Below the pieces are notes generated by a model that worked only from the letters and a program-made list of their open reading frames with translations, made no database searches and was not told where the DNA came from. A stretch of 64,000 bases of DNA, from positions 62,001 to 126,000 of the forward strand of contig CAYXCZ010000001.1 of NCBI GenBank assembly GCA_964463695.1, written 5' to 3'. The first letter of the stretch is position 1. The number at the start of each line of letters is the position of its first letter. The stretch comes from JALNZU01 sp964463695. GTDB lineage: Bacteria; Bacteroidota; Bacteroidia; Bacteroidales; F082. A program made the translations under genes and the position numbers. Positions 43,855 to 52,097 of the stretch are shown here, one piece after another.

Positions 43855-46800
43855 CTAGAGTGTAAAGTCCATTGCTTCGAGACGTTTATATTGATTGTAG
43901 CGCCATTTAGCATTTTCCTCAGCAATTTTTCCTAATTCAGCAGCATGAACAGGGAATGTTTTCTTCAAAGAAGAGAAACGCACTTCACTATTGATGTAGG
44001 TTTGGAATTTTGCCCAGTCGGGTTCTTTTGAATCAAATTGGAACGGATTCTTGCCTTCAGCTTCCAAAGCAGGGTTATAGCGGAATAACTGCCAGTAGCC
44101 TGATTCAACAGCCAGTTTTTCTTCAAACTGAGTTTTTCCCATACCTATTTTTAACCCATGGTTGATACATGGTGAGTATGCGATAATGATTGATGGACCA
44201 GGAAATGCTTCTGCTTCCTTCAGCGCTTTGAAGAATTGATTTTGATTCGCTCCCATAGCCACCTGAGCTACATAAATATATCCATAAGACATAATCATTG
44301 CGCCAAGGTCTTTTTTCTTCACCCTTTTTCCGGAAGTAGCAAATTTTGCAACAGCACCAACTGGTGTAGATTTTGAAGCCTGCCCACCGGTATTTGAATA
44401 AACTTCAGTATCCATTACCAATACATTGACATCTTCACCAGAAGCCAAAACATGGTCAAGGCCACCAAAGCCGATATCATAAGCCCAACCATCGCCACCG
44501 AAAATCCATTGTGATTTTTTCACAAAATATTGTTTCAGTTCCAAAAGTTCATTAGACAGGGCATCTTTTTTAGCTTCAAGCGCTTTTGTGAGTTTTTCTG
44601 AAGCGGCAACTGAAGCATCAGAGTTTGCCATTGATTCGATCCACTCAGTGAAAACAACTTTCCGGGCTTCATCTGATTCAGTTTTTAAGGCTTCCTGCAA
44701 ACGTAAGCGAATACGATCGCGTAGTTTGTTGGTTGCAATTGACATACCATAACCATATTCAGCATTATCCTCAAACAATGAGTTAGCCCATGCCGGACCT
44801 TTTCCTTCAGCATTCGTGCAATAAGGAGTGCTTGGTGCAGAACCGCCATAAATAGAGGAGCAACCTGTTGCATTGGCAACCATCATTCTGTCGCCATAAA
44901 GCTGTGTAATTGTCTTGATATAAGGTGTTTCGCCGCAACCCGCACAAGCTCCTGAAAACTCGAACAGTGGCTGAGCAAACTGGCTATTTTTAACCGACTG
45001 GAACTTATCGACAATTTTATCTTTGTAAGTTACTTTATTTGCGAAATAATCCCATCGACCGATTTCAGGCTCTTGGGATTCCAACGACTTCATTATCAAT
45101 GCCTTTTCTTTAGAAGGACAAACATCTTCACAGTTTCCGCAACCTGTACAATCAAGAGGACTAACCTGAATACGGAATTTTAGTGGAGCAAACTTACCCT
45201 TTGTTTCCTGATAGCTCGTGCCTTCAGGAGCGTTGGCCGCTTCTGTTTCATTCACAAGGAATGGACGAATTGCAGCGTGAGGGCAAACATATGAACACTG
45301 ATTGCACTGAATACAATTTTCAGATTCCCACTCAGGAACATTTACAGCAATACCACGTTTTTCGTATTGTGTTGTTCCGGAAGGAAATGTGCCATCTTCT
45401 CTGTTGAGGAAGGCACTAACCGGCAAATCATCACCTTTCATGCTATTGATTGGCAATACGGCATTTTTAATGAAATCAGGCATGTCGCCAAGTTCCGGAG
45501 CTTGTTCTGAAGCTAGTTTCGCCCATTCAGCAGGTACATAAACTTTTTCAACTTCCCCACCCCGGTCAACAGCTGCATTATTCATCTTTACAATCATCTC
45601 ACCCTTGTTGCCGTAGCTCTTCAGAATGAAACCTTTCATTTTTTCAACAGATTGTTCATAAGGAATAATCTCTGCAACTTTGAAGAAAGCTGATTGCATA
45701 ATGGTGTTGGTACGGCCGCCAAGTCCAATTTCTTCAGCAATTTTTGTTGCGTTGATAATGTAGAAATTGATTTCTTTTTCGGCCAAAACCTTTTTGATGC
45801 TATTTGGAAGCTTGCTTTTTGTTTCCTCCTCATCCCAGATACTGTTCAGAAGGAAAGTACCTCCCTTTTTGATTCCTTTAAGCATATCATATTTTCCAAG
45901 ATATGAAGGAACATGACATGCAACAAAATCAGGAGTACCAACAAGATAAGTAGAGCGAATCGGAAAATCTCCAAAACGCAGGTGTGATGTTGTAACACCA
46001 CCCGATTTTTTTGAGTCATAAGCGAAATAAGCCTGAGCGTATTTGTCAGTAGTTTCGCCAATAATTTTGATAGAGTTTTTGTTAGCCCCAACTGTTCCGT
46101 CGGCACCTATGCCATAGAATTTTGCTTCATAAGTTCCTTTTGGTGCGATACTTATTTCTGGTAACAATGGTAAAGACAGGAATGTAACATCATCAACAAT
46201 ACCCACCGTGAAACCTGTTTTAGGCTCATTCATTTTAAGATTGTTATACACTGAAACAATCATTGCTGGGGTAGTATCTTTTGAACTCAATCCATAACGG
46301 CCACCAACAATAAGAGGCGCATCCGGACGACCATAAAAGATGTCTTTCACATCAAGTAATAAAGGTTCTCCGTTTGCTCCCGGTTCTTTGGTACGATCAA
46401 GAACAGCAATTCGTTTTACTGTTTTAGGAATCACATTCAGGAAATATTTTGGAGAGAATGGCCTGTAAAGGTGAACTGCAACAAGACCAACTTTTTCACC
46501 CTGAGCAGTAAGATGATCAATAGTTTCGCGAATAGCTTCTGTAACAGAACCCATTGCTATGATGATATGTTCTGCATCCGGCGCACCATAATATACAAAA
46601 GGATGATATTCTCTTCCTGTCATTTTTGCAATCTCTTGCATATAATGTTCAACAAGATCAGGAATTGGTTCGTAGAAACTATTTGCAGCTTCACGCGACT
46701 GGAAATAAATATCCGGATTTTGAGCTGTACCGCGGGTCACAGGATGATCTGGATTAAGAGCAGCATCACGGAAACGTTTCAAAGCTTCCCAATCAACCAA

Positions 46801-47385
46801 AGGTTTCAGATCGCTATCCTTGAAATATTCAACTTTCTGAATTTCATGCGAGGTACGGAAACCATCAAAGAAATGAAGGAAAGGTATACGCGATTTAATT
46901 GCAGCGAGATGAGCAATTGCTCCCAAATCCATAATTTCCTGAACGCTACCTGTAACAAGCATAGCAAAACCTGTTTGGCGAGCGCTCATTACGTCGCTGT
47001 GATCACCAAAGATCGAAAGAGCCTGAGCTGCAAGGCTACGGGCGCTTACATGGAAAACGCCAGGTAATAATTCACCGGCGATTTTATACATATTAGGTAT
47101 CATCAACAATAAGCCTTGAGAAGCTGTAAATGTTGAAGTAAGAGCTCCGGCCTGAAGCGAACCATGAACTGCACCGGCAGCACCACCTTCTGATTGCATC
47201 TCTGCTACGTGAACCGTTTCTCCAAAAATATTCTTTCTTCCGTAAGAAGCCCATTCATCTACATATTCCGCCATTGTTGAAGATGGTGTAATAGGATAAA
47301 TTGCCGCAACTTCGCTGAACATGTAAGCCACATGTGCTGCAGCATAGTTGCCGTCGCATGTGATAAAGTTCTTTTTCTGTGTCAT
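43855..47385 (-). CDS. nifJ: Pyruvate:ferredoxin (flavodoxin) oxidoreductase
   Basis: 1176 residues from MTQKKNFITCDGNYAAAH; an earlier ATG is 7 codons upstream. All fused domains of the single-chain enzyme are in order: domain I with YPITPSSTMAEY near 30 and ASQGLLLMIP near 90, the gamma-like domain (about 420-620, GADGTVGANKNSIKIIGE), an 8-Cys ferredoxin domain with CIQCNQCSYVCP and CTGCGNCEDVCP near 690-755, and the TPP domain with CAGCGETPY, ATGCSSIYGG, GGDGWAYDIGFGGLDHVL and TEVYSNTGGQASKSTP. It converts pyruvate and CoA to acetyl-CoA, CO2 and reduced ferredoxin, a hallmark of anaerobic or microaerobic carbon metabolism. Divergent from the DHOD-like gene; -7-like TAATTTTG at 47447-47440. 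Confidence 0.97.
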   Translation of the reverse strand: MTQKKNFITCDGNYAAAHVAYMFSEVAAIYPITPSSTMAEYVDEWASYGRKNIFGETVHVAEMQSEGGAAGAVHGSLQAGALTSTFTASQGLLLMIPNMYKIAGELLPGVFHVSARSLAAQALSIFGDHSDVMSARQTGFAMLVTGSVQEIMDLGAIAHLAAIKSRIPFLHFFDGFRTSHEIQKVEYFKDSDLKPLVDWEALKRFRDAALNPDHPVTRGTAQNPDIYFQSREAANSFYEPIPDLVEHYMQEIAKMTGREYHPFVYYGAPDAEHIIIAMGSVTEAIRETIDHLTAQGEKVGLVAVHLYRPFSPKYFLNVIPKTVKRIAVLDRTKEPGANGEPLLLDVKDIFYGRPDAPLIVGGRYGLSSKDTTPAMIVSVYNNLKMNEPKTGFTVGIVDDVTFLSLPLLPEISIAPKGTYEAKFYGIGADGTVGANKNSIKIIGETTDKYAQAYFAYDSKKSGGVTTSHLRFGDFPIRSTYLVGTPDFVACHVPSYLGKYDMLKGIKKGGTFLLNSIWDEEETKSKLPNSIKKVLAEKEINFYIINATKIAEEIGLGGRTNTIMQSAFFKVAEIIPYEQSVEKMKGFILKSYGNKGEMIVKMNNAAVDRGGEVEKVYVPAEWAKLASEQAPELGDMPDFIKNAVLPINSMKGDDLPVSAFLNREDGTFPSGTTQYEKRGIAVNVPEWESENCIQCNQCSYVCPHAAIRPFLVNETEAANAPEGTSYQETKGKFAPLKFRIQVSPLDCTGCGNCEDVCPSKEKALIMKSLESQEPEIGRWDYFANKVTYKDKIVDKFQSVKNSQFAQPLFEFSGACAGCGETPYIKTITQLYGDRMMVANATGCSSIYGGSAPSTPYCTNAEGKGPAWANSLFEDNAEYGYGMSIATNKLRDRIRLRLQEALKTESDEARKVVFTEWIESMANSDASVAASEKLTKALEAKKDALSNELLELKQYFVKKSQWIFGGDGWAYDIGFGGLDHVLASGEDVNVLVMDTEVYSNTGGQASKSTPVGAVAKFATSGKRVKKKDLGAMIMSYGYIYVAQVAMGANQNQFFKALKEAEAFPGPSIIIAYSPCINHGLKIGMGKTQFEEKLAVESGYWQLFRYNPALEAEGKNPFQFDSKEPDWAKFQTYINSEVRFSSLKKTFPVHAAELGKIAEENAKWRYNQYKRLEAMDFTL

Positions 47386-47616
47386 ATCGTATTTATTATT
47401 AAGCATTTGCTGACTATTTCAAAATGATCAAACTGGGTACAAAATTAACCAATATTAAAAAACGCATGACGTTTTCATATGCCGGTTTAGTCGTAAACCT
47501 CTAATTTATATTGATTATAGATTAGTTTGCATTCATAACCTTCATTGAAAAATACCTATTTTTACCCCTTCTTTTGATTCTATCAACGAAACATTCATCA
47601 TTTAATACGTAACAAT

Positions 47617-48630
47617 ATGAATCTCAGCACAAAGTACCTTGGGTTAACCCTTAAAAATCCTATCATCGTTGGGGCCAGTAATCTGGTTACTGACCTTGAA
47701 ATGTTAAAAAAACTGGAGGAAGCTGGAGCCTCCGCAATCGTTTACAAATCACTATTCGAAGAACAGATTCAACTTGAGAATCTGGAAATGCACCAAAGTT
47801 TAACTGAATATAGCGAACGTAATGCGGAAATGGTAAGTCTCTTTCCGGAAAGTGCATTCGAAGTTGGTCCTGAAGAGTTTCTGGCAAAATTTGCCGAAGC
47901 AAAAAAAGCACTTAACATTCCACTTATTGCCAGTTTGAATGCTGTTTATGATGAAACCTGGTATTCATACGCTAAAAAACTTGAGGAAGCTGGCGCCGAT
48001 GCTATTGAAATTAATTTCTATGCGGTGCCGCTCGACTTTGATGTAGATGGAAGAGGAATTCTGAATGAAGAGCTGGATGTAATTGAAGGCATAAAAAAAA
48101 CGGTATCAATTCCAGTAAGTGTAAAATTAAGTCCTTTCTACACCAATCAGCTGTATACCATTTCCGAAATGGATAAAAGAGGTGCTGATGGGTTTGTGCT
48201 TTTCAACAGGTTATTTCAGCCAGATATCAATATTGATACTGAAAAACATCACTTCCCCTATAACCTTAGTCACGAACAAGACAATCGGTTAGCTTTACGT
48301 TTCAGCGGATTGCTTTATGATAATATAGAAGCAGATATTTGCGCGAGCAATGGTGTTTTCAGTGGTGCTGATGCAATCAAAATGATTTTGGCAGGTGCAA
48401 ACGCTGTTCAGGTTGTTAGTACCATTTATAAAAATGGTCCAAAACAAATTACACGTATGCTGGATGAAATTGAAGCATGGATGACAACCAAGCAATATAC
48501 AAGTCTGGATGAGTTCCGTGGCAATCTTTCAAACAAGAAAACCAAAGATCCTTTCACCTACCGTAGAGCTCAATATGTAGATATTTTGATGAAATCGGAC
48601 GAAATTTTTAAATCATATCCGATGTTATAG
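47617..48630 (+). CDS. Dihydroorotate dehydrogenase-like flavoprotein
   Basis: 337 residues with a TIM-barrel of the dihydroorotate dehydrogenase family: MNLSTKYLGLTLKNPIIVGAS near the start, then VKLSPF near 171-176, and C-terminal phosphate/FMN-binding strands (ASNGVFSGADAIKMILAGANAVQVVSTIYKNG). The segment that in true PyrD holds the catalytic Cys or Ser reads EINFYAVP here, so pyrimidine synthesis is doubtful. A PyrD-like protein of this kind is often found beside pyruvate:ferredoxin oxidoreductase, as here (divergent neighbour). It may pass electrons to or from ferredoxin or another acceptor; this is inference. Confidence 0.8.
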   Translation: MNLSTKYLGLTLKNPIIVGASNLVTDLEMLKKLEEAGASAIVYKSLFEEQIQLENLEMHQSLTEYSERNAEMVSLFPESAFEVGPEEFLAKFAEAKKALNIPLIASLNAVYDETWYSYAKKLEEAGADAIEINFYAVPLDFDVDGRGILNEELDVIEGIKKTVSIPVSVKLSPFYTNQLYTISEMDKRGADGFVLFNRLFQPDINIDTEKHHFPYNLSHEQDNRLALRFSGLLYDNIEADICASNGVFSGADAIKMILAGANAVQVVSTIYKNGPKQITRMLDEIEAWMTTKQYTSLDEFRGNLSNKKTKDPFTYRRAQYVDILMKSDEIFKSYPML

Positions 48631-48646
48631 ATTCAAAATAATTTAC

Positions 48647-48720
48647 AAAACTGCTAACGATTATTGTGGCAGTTTTAAAAAAAAGACCAGCCTTTGATAA
48701 AGACTGGTCTTTTATATTTT
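48647..48720. terminator. Tandem terminator hairpins between DHOD-like gene and susE
   Basis: First hairpin AAAACTGC (48647-48654) / GCAGTTTT (48669-48676). Second hairpin AAAAGACCAG (48681-48690) / CTGGTCTTTT (48704-48713) with A/T flanks, usable in both directions. They separate the convergent plus-strand DHOD-like gene and minus-strand susE. Confidence 0.8.
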
Positions 48721-48731
48721 ATAACAAATTA

Positions 48732-49859
48732 CTATTCAATAGTATAAGTTAAGTTCGTTGTGTTTACTGTAATCGTGTAACTGCCTGCTGCTGCCGGAGC
48801 AGGAATTGCAGGTGGATCGGTTGTAGCTTCGTCAGGACGATAAACCAAAGGCCCGCCAGTTGCAGTGCCTGTAGCATCAGTTCCATACATTGGTGCCCAC
48901 TGACCTAAAGTTGTAATAAATTTCAGAAATCCACCACCAGGAAGATCGAGTGTTAGAGAGTAATTACCACCAGTACCATTCATTGGAATTGCATCTGTAT
49001 TGCTCCAACCTGCAGGACTTCCATCGCCCAAAAGGTAAAGCTCAGGACTTGGCGATCCAATTGTATAGGTTAAAAGAGCAGTGTCAACAGTGATCAGATA
49101 CTCTCCTGCTTCAGCTGGTGAAGGTATTGGTAAAGGATCAGTAACGGTCTCATCAGGACGATAAATAAGAATACCTCCGGTTGAAGTACCAGTTGCATCA
49201 GTACCCCATTGAGGAGCCCAAGCGCCTAATTTAGAGATAAATTTAATACCTTTTGCAGCCTGAAGATTTGCAACAATGGAATATACACTACCACCAACAT
49301 GTGTTAAAGGAAGTGCATCTGTGTTGCTCCAACCTGCGTCAGTTGCATCGCCAAGAAGGTAAATAGGTTTAACCAGTACCACATCGGTATAAGGAGTAAT
49401 AGCCAAAGTAAGCACATTAGAGATCAAGCTCTCATAACCTGTTTGACTGTTGATAAATGAAATTACTCTGAAATATACGTTATGTGATTCGCCTGTTGTG
49501 AGGTTTGCACCAAGCATCTTTTGATTCATTGCACCAACAGTAATAGAAAACGAGTTGGTTCCAGCACTCTGCAGTGTCAATGCATTGGCAAATGTATTAT
49601 CGACAAAATCCATTTGAAGAATATACTTCGAATCGGAAAGGTTATCAAGGTTATACTTTGTTGCCGACCATTGAAAGTTGGTCATTTCATTCGCTATATC
49701 AGCTTCAGCGAGCACAAAAGCAGCTCCATCAGCAGGAAAAGTAATGGCAGGTTTGTCTGCCTGACTCATGTCCAGCACCGGATCCCGTTCTTCCTTCGAG
49801 CAGGAAAAAACCAGACTTAAGCCGGTGATGATTATTAAAAATAAGAAAAACCTTTTCAT
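48732..49859 (-). CDS. susE: SusE/SusF-family starch-binding surface lipoprotein
   Basis: 375 residues. Lipoprotein signal with cysteine 20 (VFSC) and acidic SKEERD after it, as in surface-exposed lipoproteins. N-terminal SusE/fibronectin-like domain (about 35-155, PAITFPADGAAFVLAEA), then two near-identical starch-binding domains (about 165-268 and 272-375), each with LYLLGD, GWSNTDA, FI(S/T)(K/T)LG(A/Q)WAP, GTDATGT and LTYTI. The aromatic residues in these repeats usually contact alpha-glucan. It should capture starch or maltodextrin for the SusCD transporter encoded upstream. It is last in the operon. Confidence 0.9.
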   Translation of the reverse strand: MKRFFLFLIIITGLSLVFSCSKEERDPVLDMSQADKPAITFPADGAAFVLAEADIANEMTNFQWSATKYNLDNLSDSKYILQMDFVDNTFANALTLQSAGTNSFSITVGAMNQKMLGANLTTGESHNVYFRVISFINSQTGYESLISNVLTLAITPYTDVVLVKPIYLLGDATDAGWSNTDALPLTHVGGSVYSIVANLQAAKGIKFISKLGAWAPQWGTDATGTSTGGILIYRPDETVTDPLPIPSPAEAGEYLITVDTALLTYTIGSPSPELYLLGDGSPAGWSNTDAIPMNGTGGNYSLTLDLPGGGFLKFITTLGQWAPMYGTDATGTATGGPLVYRPDEATTDPPAIPAPAAAGSYTITVNTTNLTYTIE

Positions 49860-49880
49860 ATATTTATTTCGTTTTGATCA

Positions 49881-52079
49881 TTAATAATCTTTGTTTTGAT
49901 TAAGATTTGGATTTGCACCAATGTCAGAAGACGGGATAGGGAAAATGTTGAGGTGATCAGATGTTGCTGTACCATCAGGGACATTACCTTTCCAGGGCCA
50001 ATGATAGTTACCGGTGGTGAACTTACCAAAACGGATAAGGTCGGTACGACGATGGGCTTCCCAGTATAATTCCCTTCCACGTTCATCCAAAATGAAATCC
50101 AATGTAAGTTCGCTTGCACTAATATTGCCCATTTCATCACCATACGCACGGGTACGCAATGCATTCACATAGTTTAAAGCATCGGCCGCATTTCCACCTC
50201 CGTTACGAAGTACTGCTTCGGCATACATGAGGTAAACATCGGCTAAGCGGAACATTGGGAAATCGGTATCTACAAACTCCAAATCAGATCCTGAAGTGCC
50301 ATCACGCTTAATATTTTTGAACTTTGTAACAGCCCAACCTTCAGTGAAAGTACCAATATCATTAATTTCAAGATTTTGGCCATCGGTAAAGAACATGGCA
50401 CGTTTGTCGAAACTGCTGCGCACCATGGTATAGGTATAATCAGGAACACCTAATTTCAAGGTAATCATATAAGTTCCGGCATCAGCTACATTGATATCAG
50501 TTCCGCCGTACTCAAGAATTCCGTCAGGACCAGTATCGCCTAAATTGATATCCCAGCCATCATTAGCTCTGAATTTGATCTTGCCAACACTCAGATCAGC
50601 AAAAATCGACCACATTCCTGTTGAAGCATCATAGGTCATATTCTGGTCACTATCCCAGGCACCAGCAGTAGCGTCACCTATCAAGCCCCAATCAGTTTTA
50701 ACAATAGTATAAGTTAAAGCTGGTAAATCGAGGTTGATTTTGTAATAACCTGCATCAGCCACAGCAATATCAGTACCACCCGGTTCCAATGTTCCATCAG
50801 CGCCTGTATCACCATAATTAACATCCCAAGCAGGTCCGTCGGTGAATTTGAAAGTTGTTCCGGCAGGAAAATAAAGATAGCCTTCATATTTCCCGTCAGA
50901 TAACACTGAAGCAAGTACAGTTGTAGTATTAGTTGGATCCCATGATGGGTCCTGATATGAACCAGGAACATAAATAACGGGATACTCATTGACTGATTTT
51001 GGTGTTGGAGATACTTTCAATCCTTTTTCAGCATCAGGATAAAATTTTGTTACCAGATTCTTGGTGGTTCTGATACCACCCCAACCACCATTAACTCCAT
51101 AATCGGCTGGAGTCATATCACCACCAACGGAGGCATGCACTATAAAAGTAGTTCCGCCATACGTTTTTGTGTTTAATCCGTCAAAAGTTATTGGGAAGAT
51201 AATTTCGTCACACAGTTGGTTATCGGCTAAGAAGAGGTGCTCATAATTAGGCTCTAGAACATAACCTGCGTTGATTATCCTGCTGGTATAATCCACTACC
51301 TCAGCATATTTCTGAGTTCCGGTATAAACTTCAGCATTAAGATAAAGCTTAGAAAGCAACATCCATGCAGCAGCTTTATCGACTCTGCCATACTCATTGG
51401 AATTGGCAGCCATTAATAAAGGTTCAATTTCCAAAAGCTCACTTTCAACATAGCTGTACAAGTTTGCACGTAGAATTTGTTCAGGGAAGAAAGCTCCAAC
51501 TTTATCGTTTTCAGTTACAAAAGGCACATTTCCAAACAGATCGAGTGCATGATAATAACTTAACGCACGAAGGAAGCGTGCTTCTGCACGAAACTCACTA
51601 ATTTGTGTTCGCAAATCGCCTGTAACACCTCTGTCATTGAGTTTTTCATCAGTAGTTTCCCTGATAAACTCATTGGCAAGAGAAATCTGATAGAAAATAC
51701 GATAGTACATTGCAGAAATGAAAACGTCACCTGATCCCCATGTATGACCATGAAAATCTTTGATGGTTTGGTCATTCCAGCCAATGACTGTTTCATCAGT
51801 AGTAAGTTGCTGATGATAGAAATAGCCTCTTAAGTATTGACCAAAACCTTCGTCAATACCACTGATATCGGCATCACCTGCAGGACCTGTTTGTCCTGAT
51901 ACGGCAAGGCCGGCATAAATTTTGGCTAAAAACTGCTTATAAGAAGCAGGATCAGAAAAAACCTGATCGGGTGTCAACTCTTCTTTATCGAGCGGCACAG
52001 TATCGAGATCTTTAACGCAGGAAGGAACCAAAAAAAGTAAGGTTGCAGCCAGCGCAAAAATGGATATGATTTTTTTCAT
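49881..52079 (-). CDS. susD: SusD-family lipoprotein with inserted SusE-like repeats
   Basis: 732 residues, about 200 longer than a usual SusD. Lipoprotein cysteine at 21 (FLVPSC), then the SusD TPR region (RAEARFLRALSYYHALDLFGNVPF near 164-187, AAAWMLLSKLYLNAEVY near 236-252) and C-terminal SusD motifs (FRLADVYLMYAEAVLRNGGG near 610-629, LDERGRELYWEAHRRTDLIRFG near 664-685, IFPIPSSDI). Between about 361 and 555 lie two tandem ~95-residue repeats, each ending GDTG(A/P)DG..E.GGTDI.VADAG.Y.I.L, which look like SusE/SusF starch-binding domains rather than SusD. The SusD fold resumes at DKRAMFFTDGQ. The protein should be the SusC lid for maltodextrin with extra binding sites. Confidence 0.92.
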   Translation of the reverse strand: MKKIISIFALAATLLFLVPSCVKDLDTVPLDKEELTPDQVFSDPASYKQFLAKIYAGLAVSGQTGPAGDADISGIDEGFGQYLRGYFYHQQLTTDETVIGWNDQTIKDFHGHTWGSGDVFISAMYYRIFYQISLANEFIRETTDEKLNDRGVTGDLRTQISEFRAEARFLRALSYYHALDLFGNVPFVTENDKVGAFFPEQILRANLYSYVESELLEIEPLLMAANSNEYGRVDKAAAWMLLSKLYLNAEVYTGTQKYAEVVDYTSRIINAGYVLEPNYEHLFLADNQLCDEIIFPITFDGLNTKTYGGTTFIVHASVGGDMTPADYGVNGGWGGIRTTKNLVTKFYPDAEKGLKVSPTPKSVNEYPVIYVPGSYQDPSWDPTNTTTVLASVLSDGKYEGYLYFPAGTTFKFTDGPAWDVNYGDTGADGTLEPGGTDIAVADAGYYKINLDLPALTYTIVKTDWGLIGDATAGAWDSDQNMTYDASTGMWSIFADLSVGKIKFRANDGWDINLGDTGPDGILEYGGTDINVADAGTYMITLKLGVPDYTYTMVRSSFDKRAMFFTDGQNLEINDIGTFTEGWAVTKFKNIKRDGTSGSDLEFVDTDFPMFRLADVYLMYAEAVLRNGGGNAADALNYVNALRTRAYGDEMGNISASELTLDFILDERGRELYWEAHRRTDLIRFGKFTTGNYHWPWKGNVPDGTATSDHLNIFPIPSSDIGANPNLNQNKDY

Positions 52080-52097
52080 ATTGTTACTTTTTAAAGG

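Noticed and set aside
46471..47067. 198-codon plus-strand open frame inside nifJ
   Set aside because: It is antisense to strongly conserved nifJ coding sequence, has no signal or domain and is rich in residues typical of antisense frames.
48732..49859. Internal DNA repeats in susE as a recombination-prone repeat element
   Set aside because: The repeats are coding and correspond to two starch-binding domains, so they reflect protein domain duplication.
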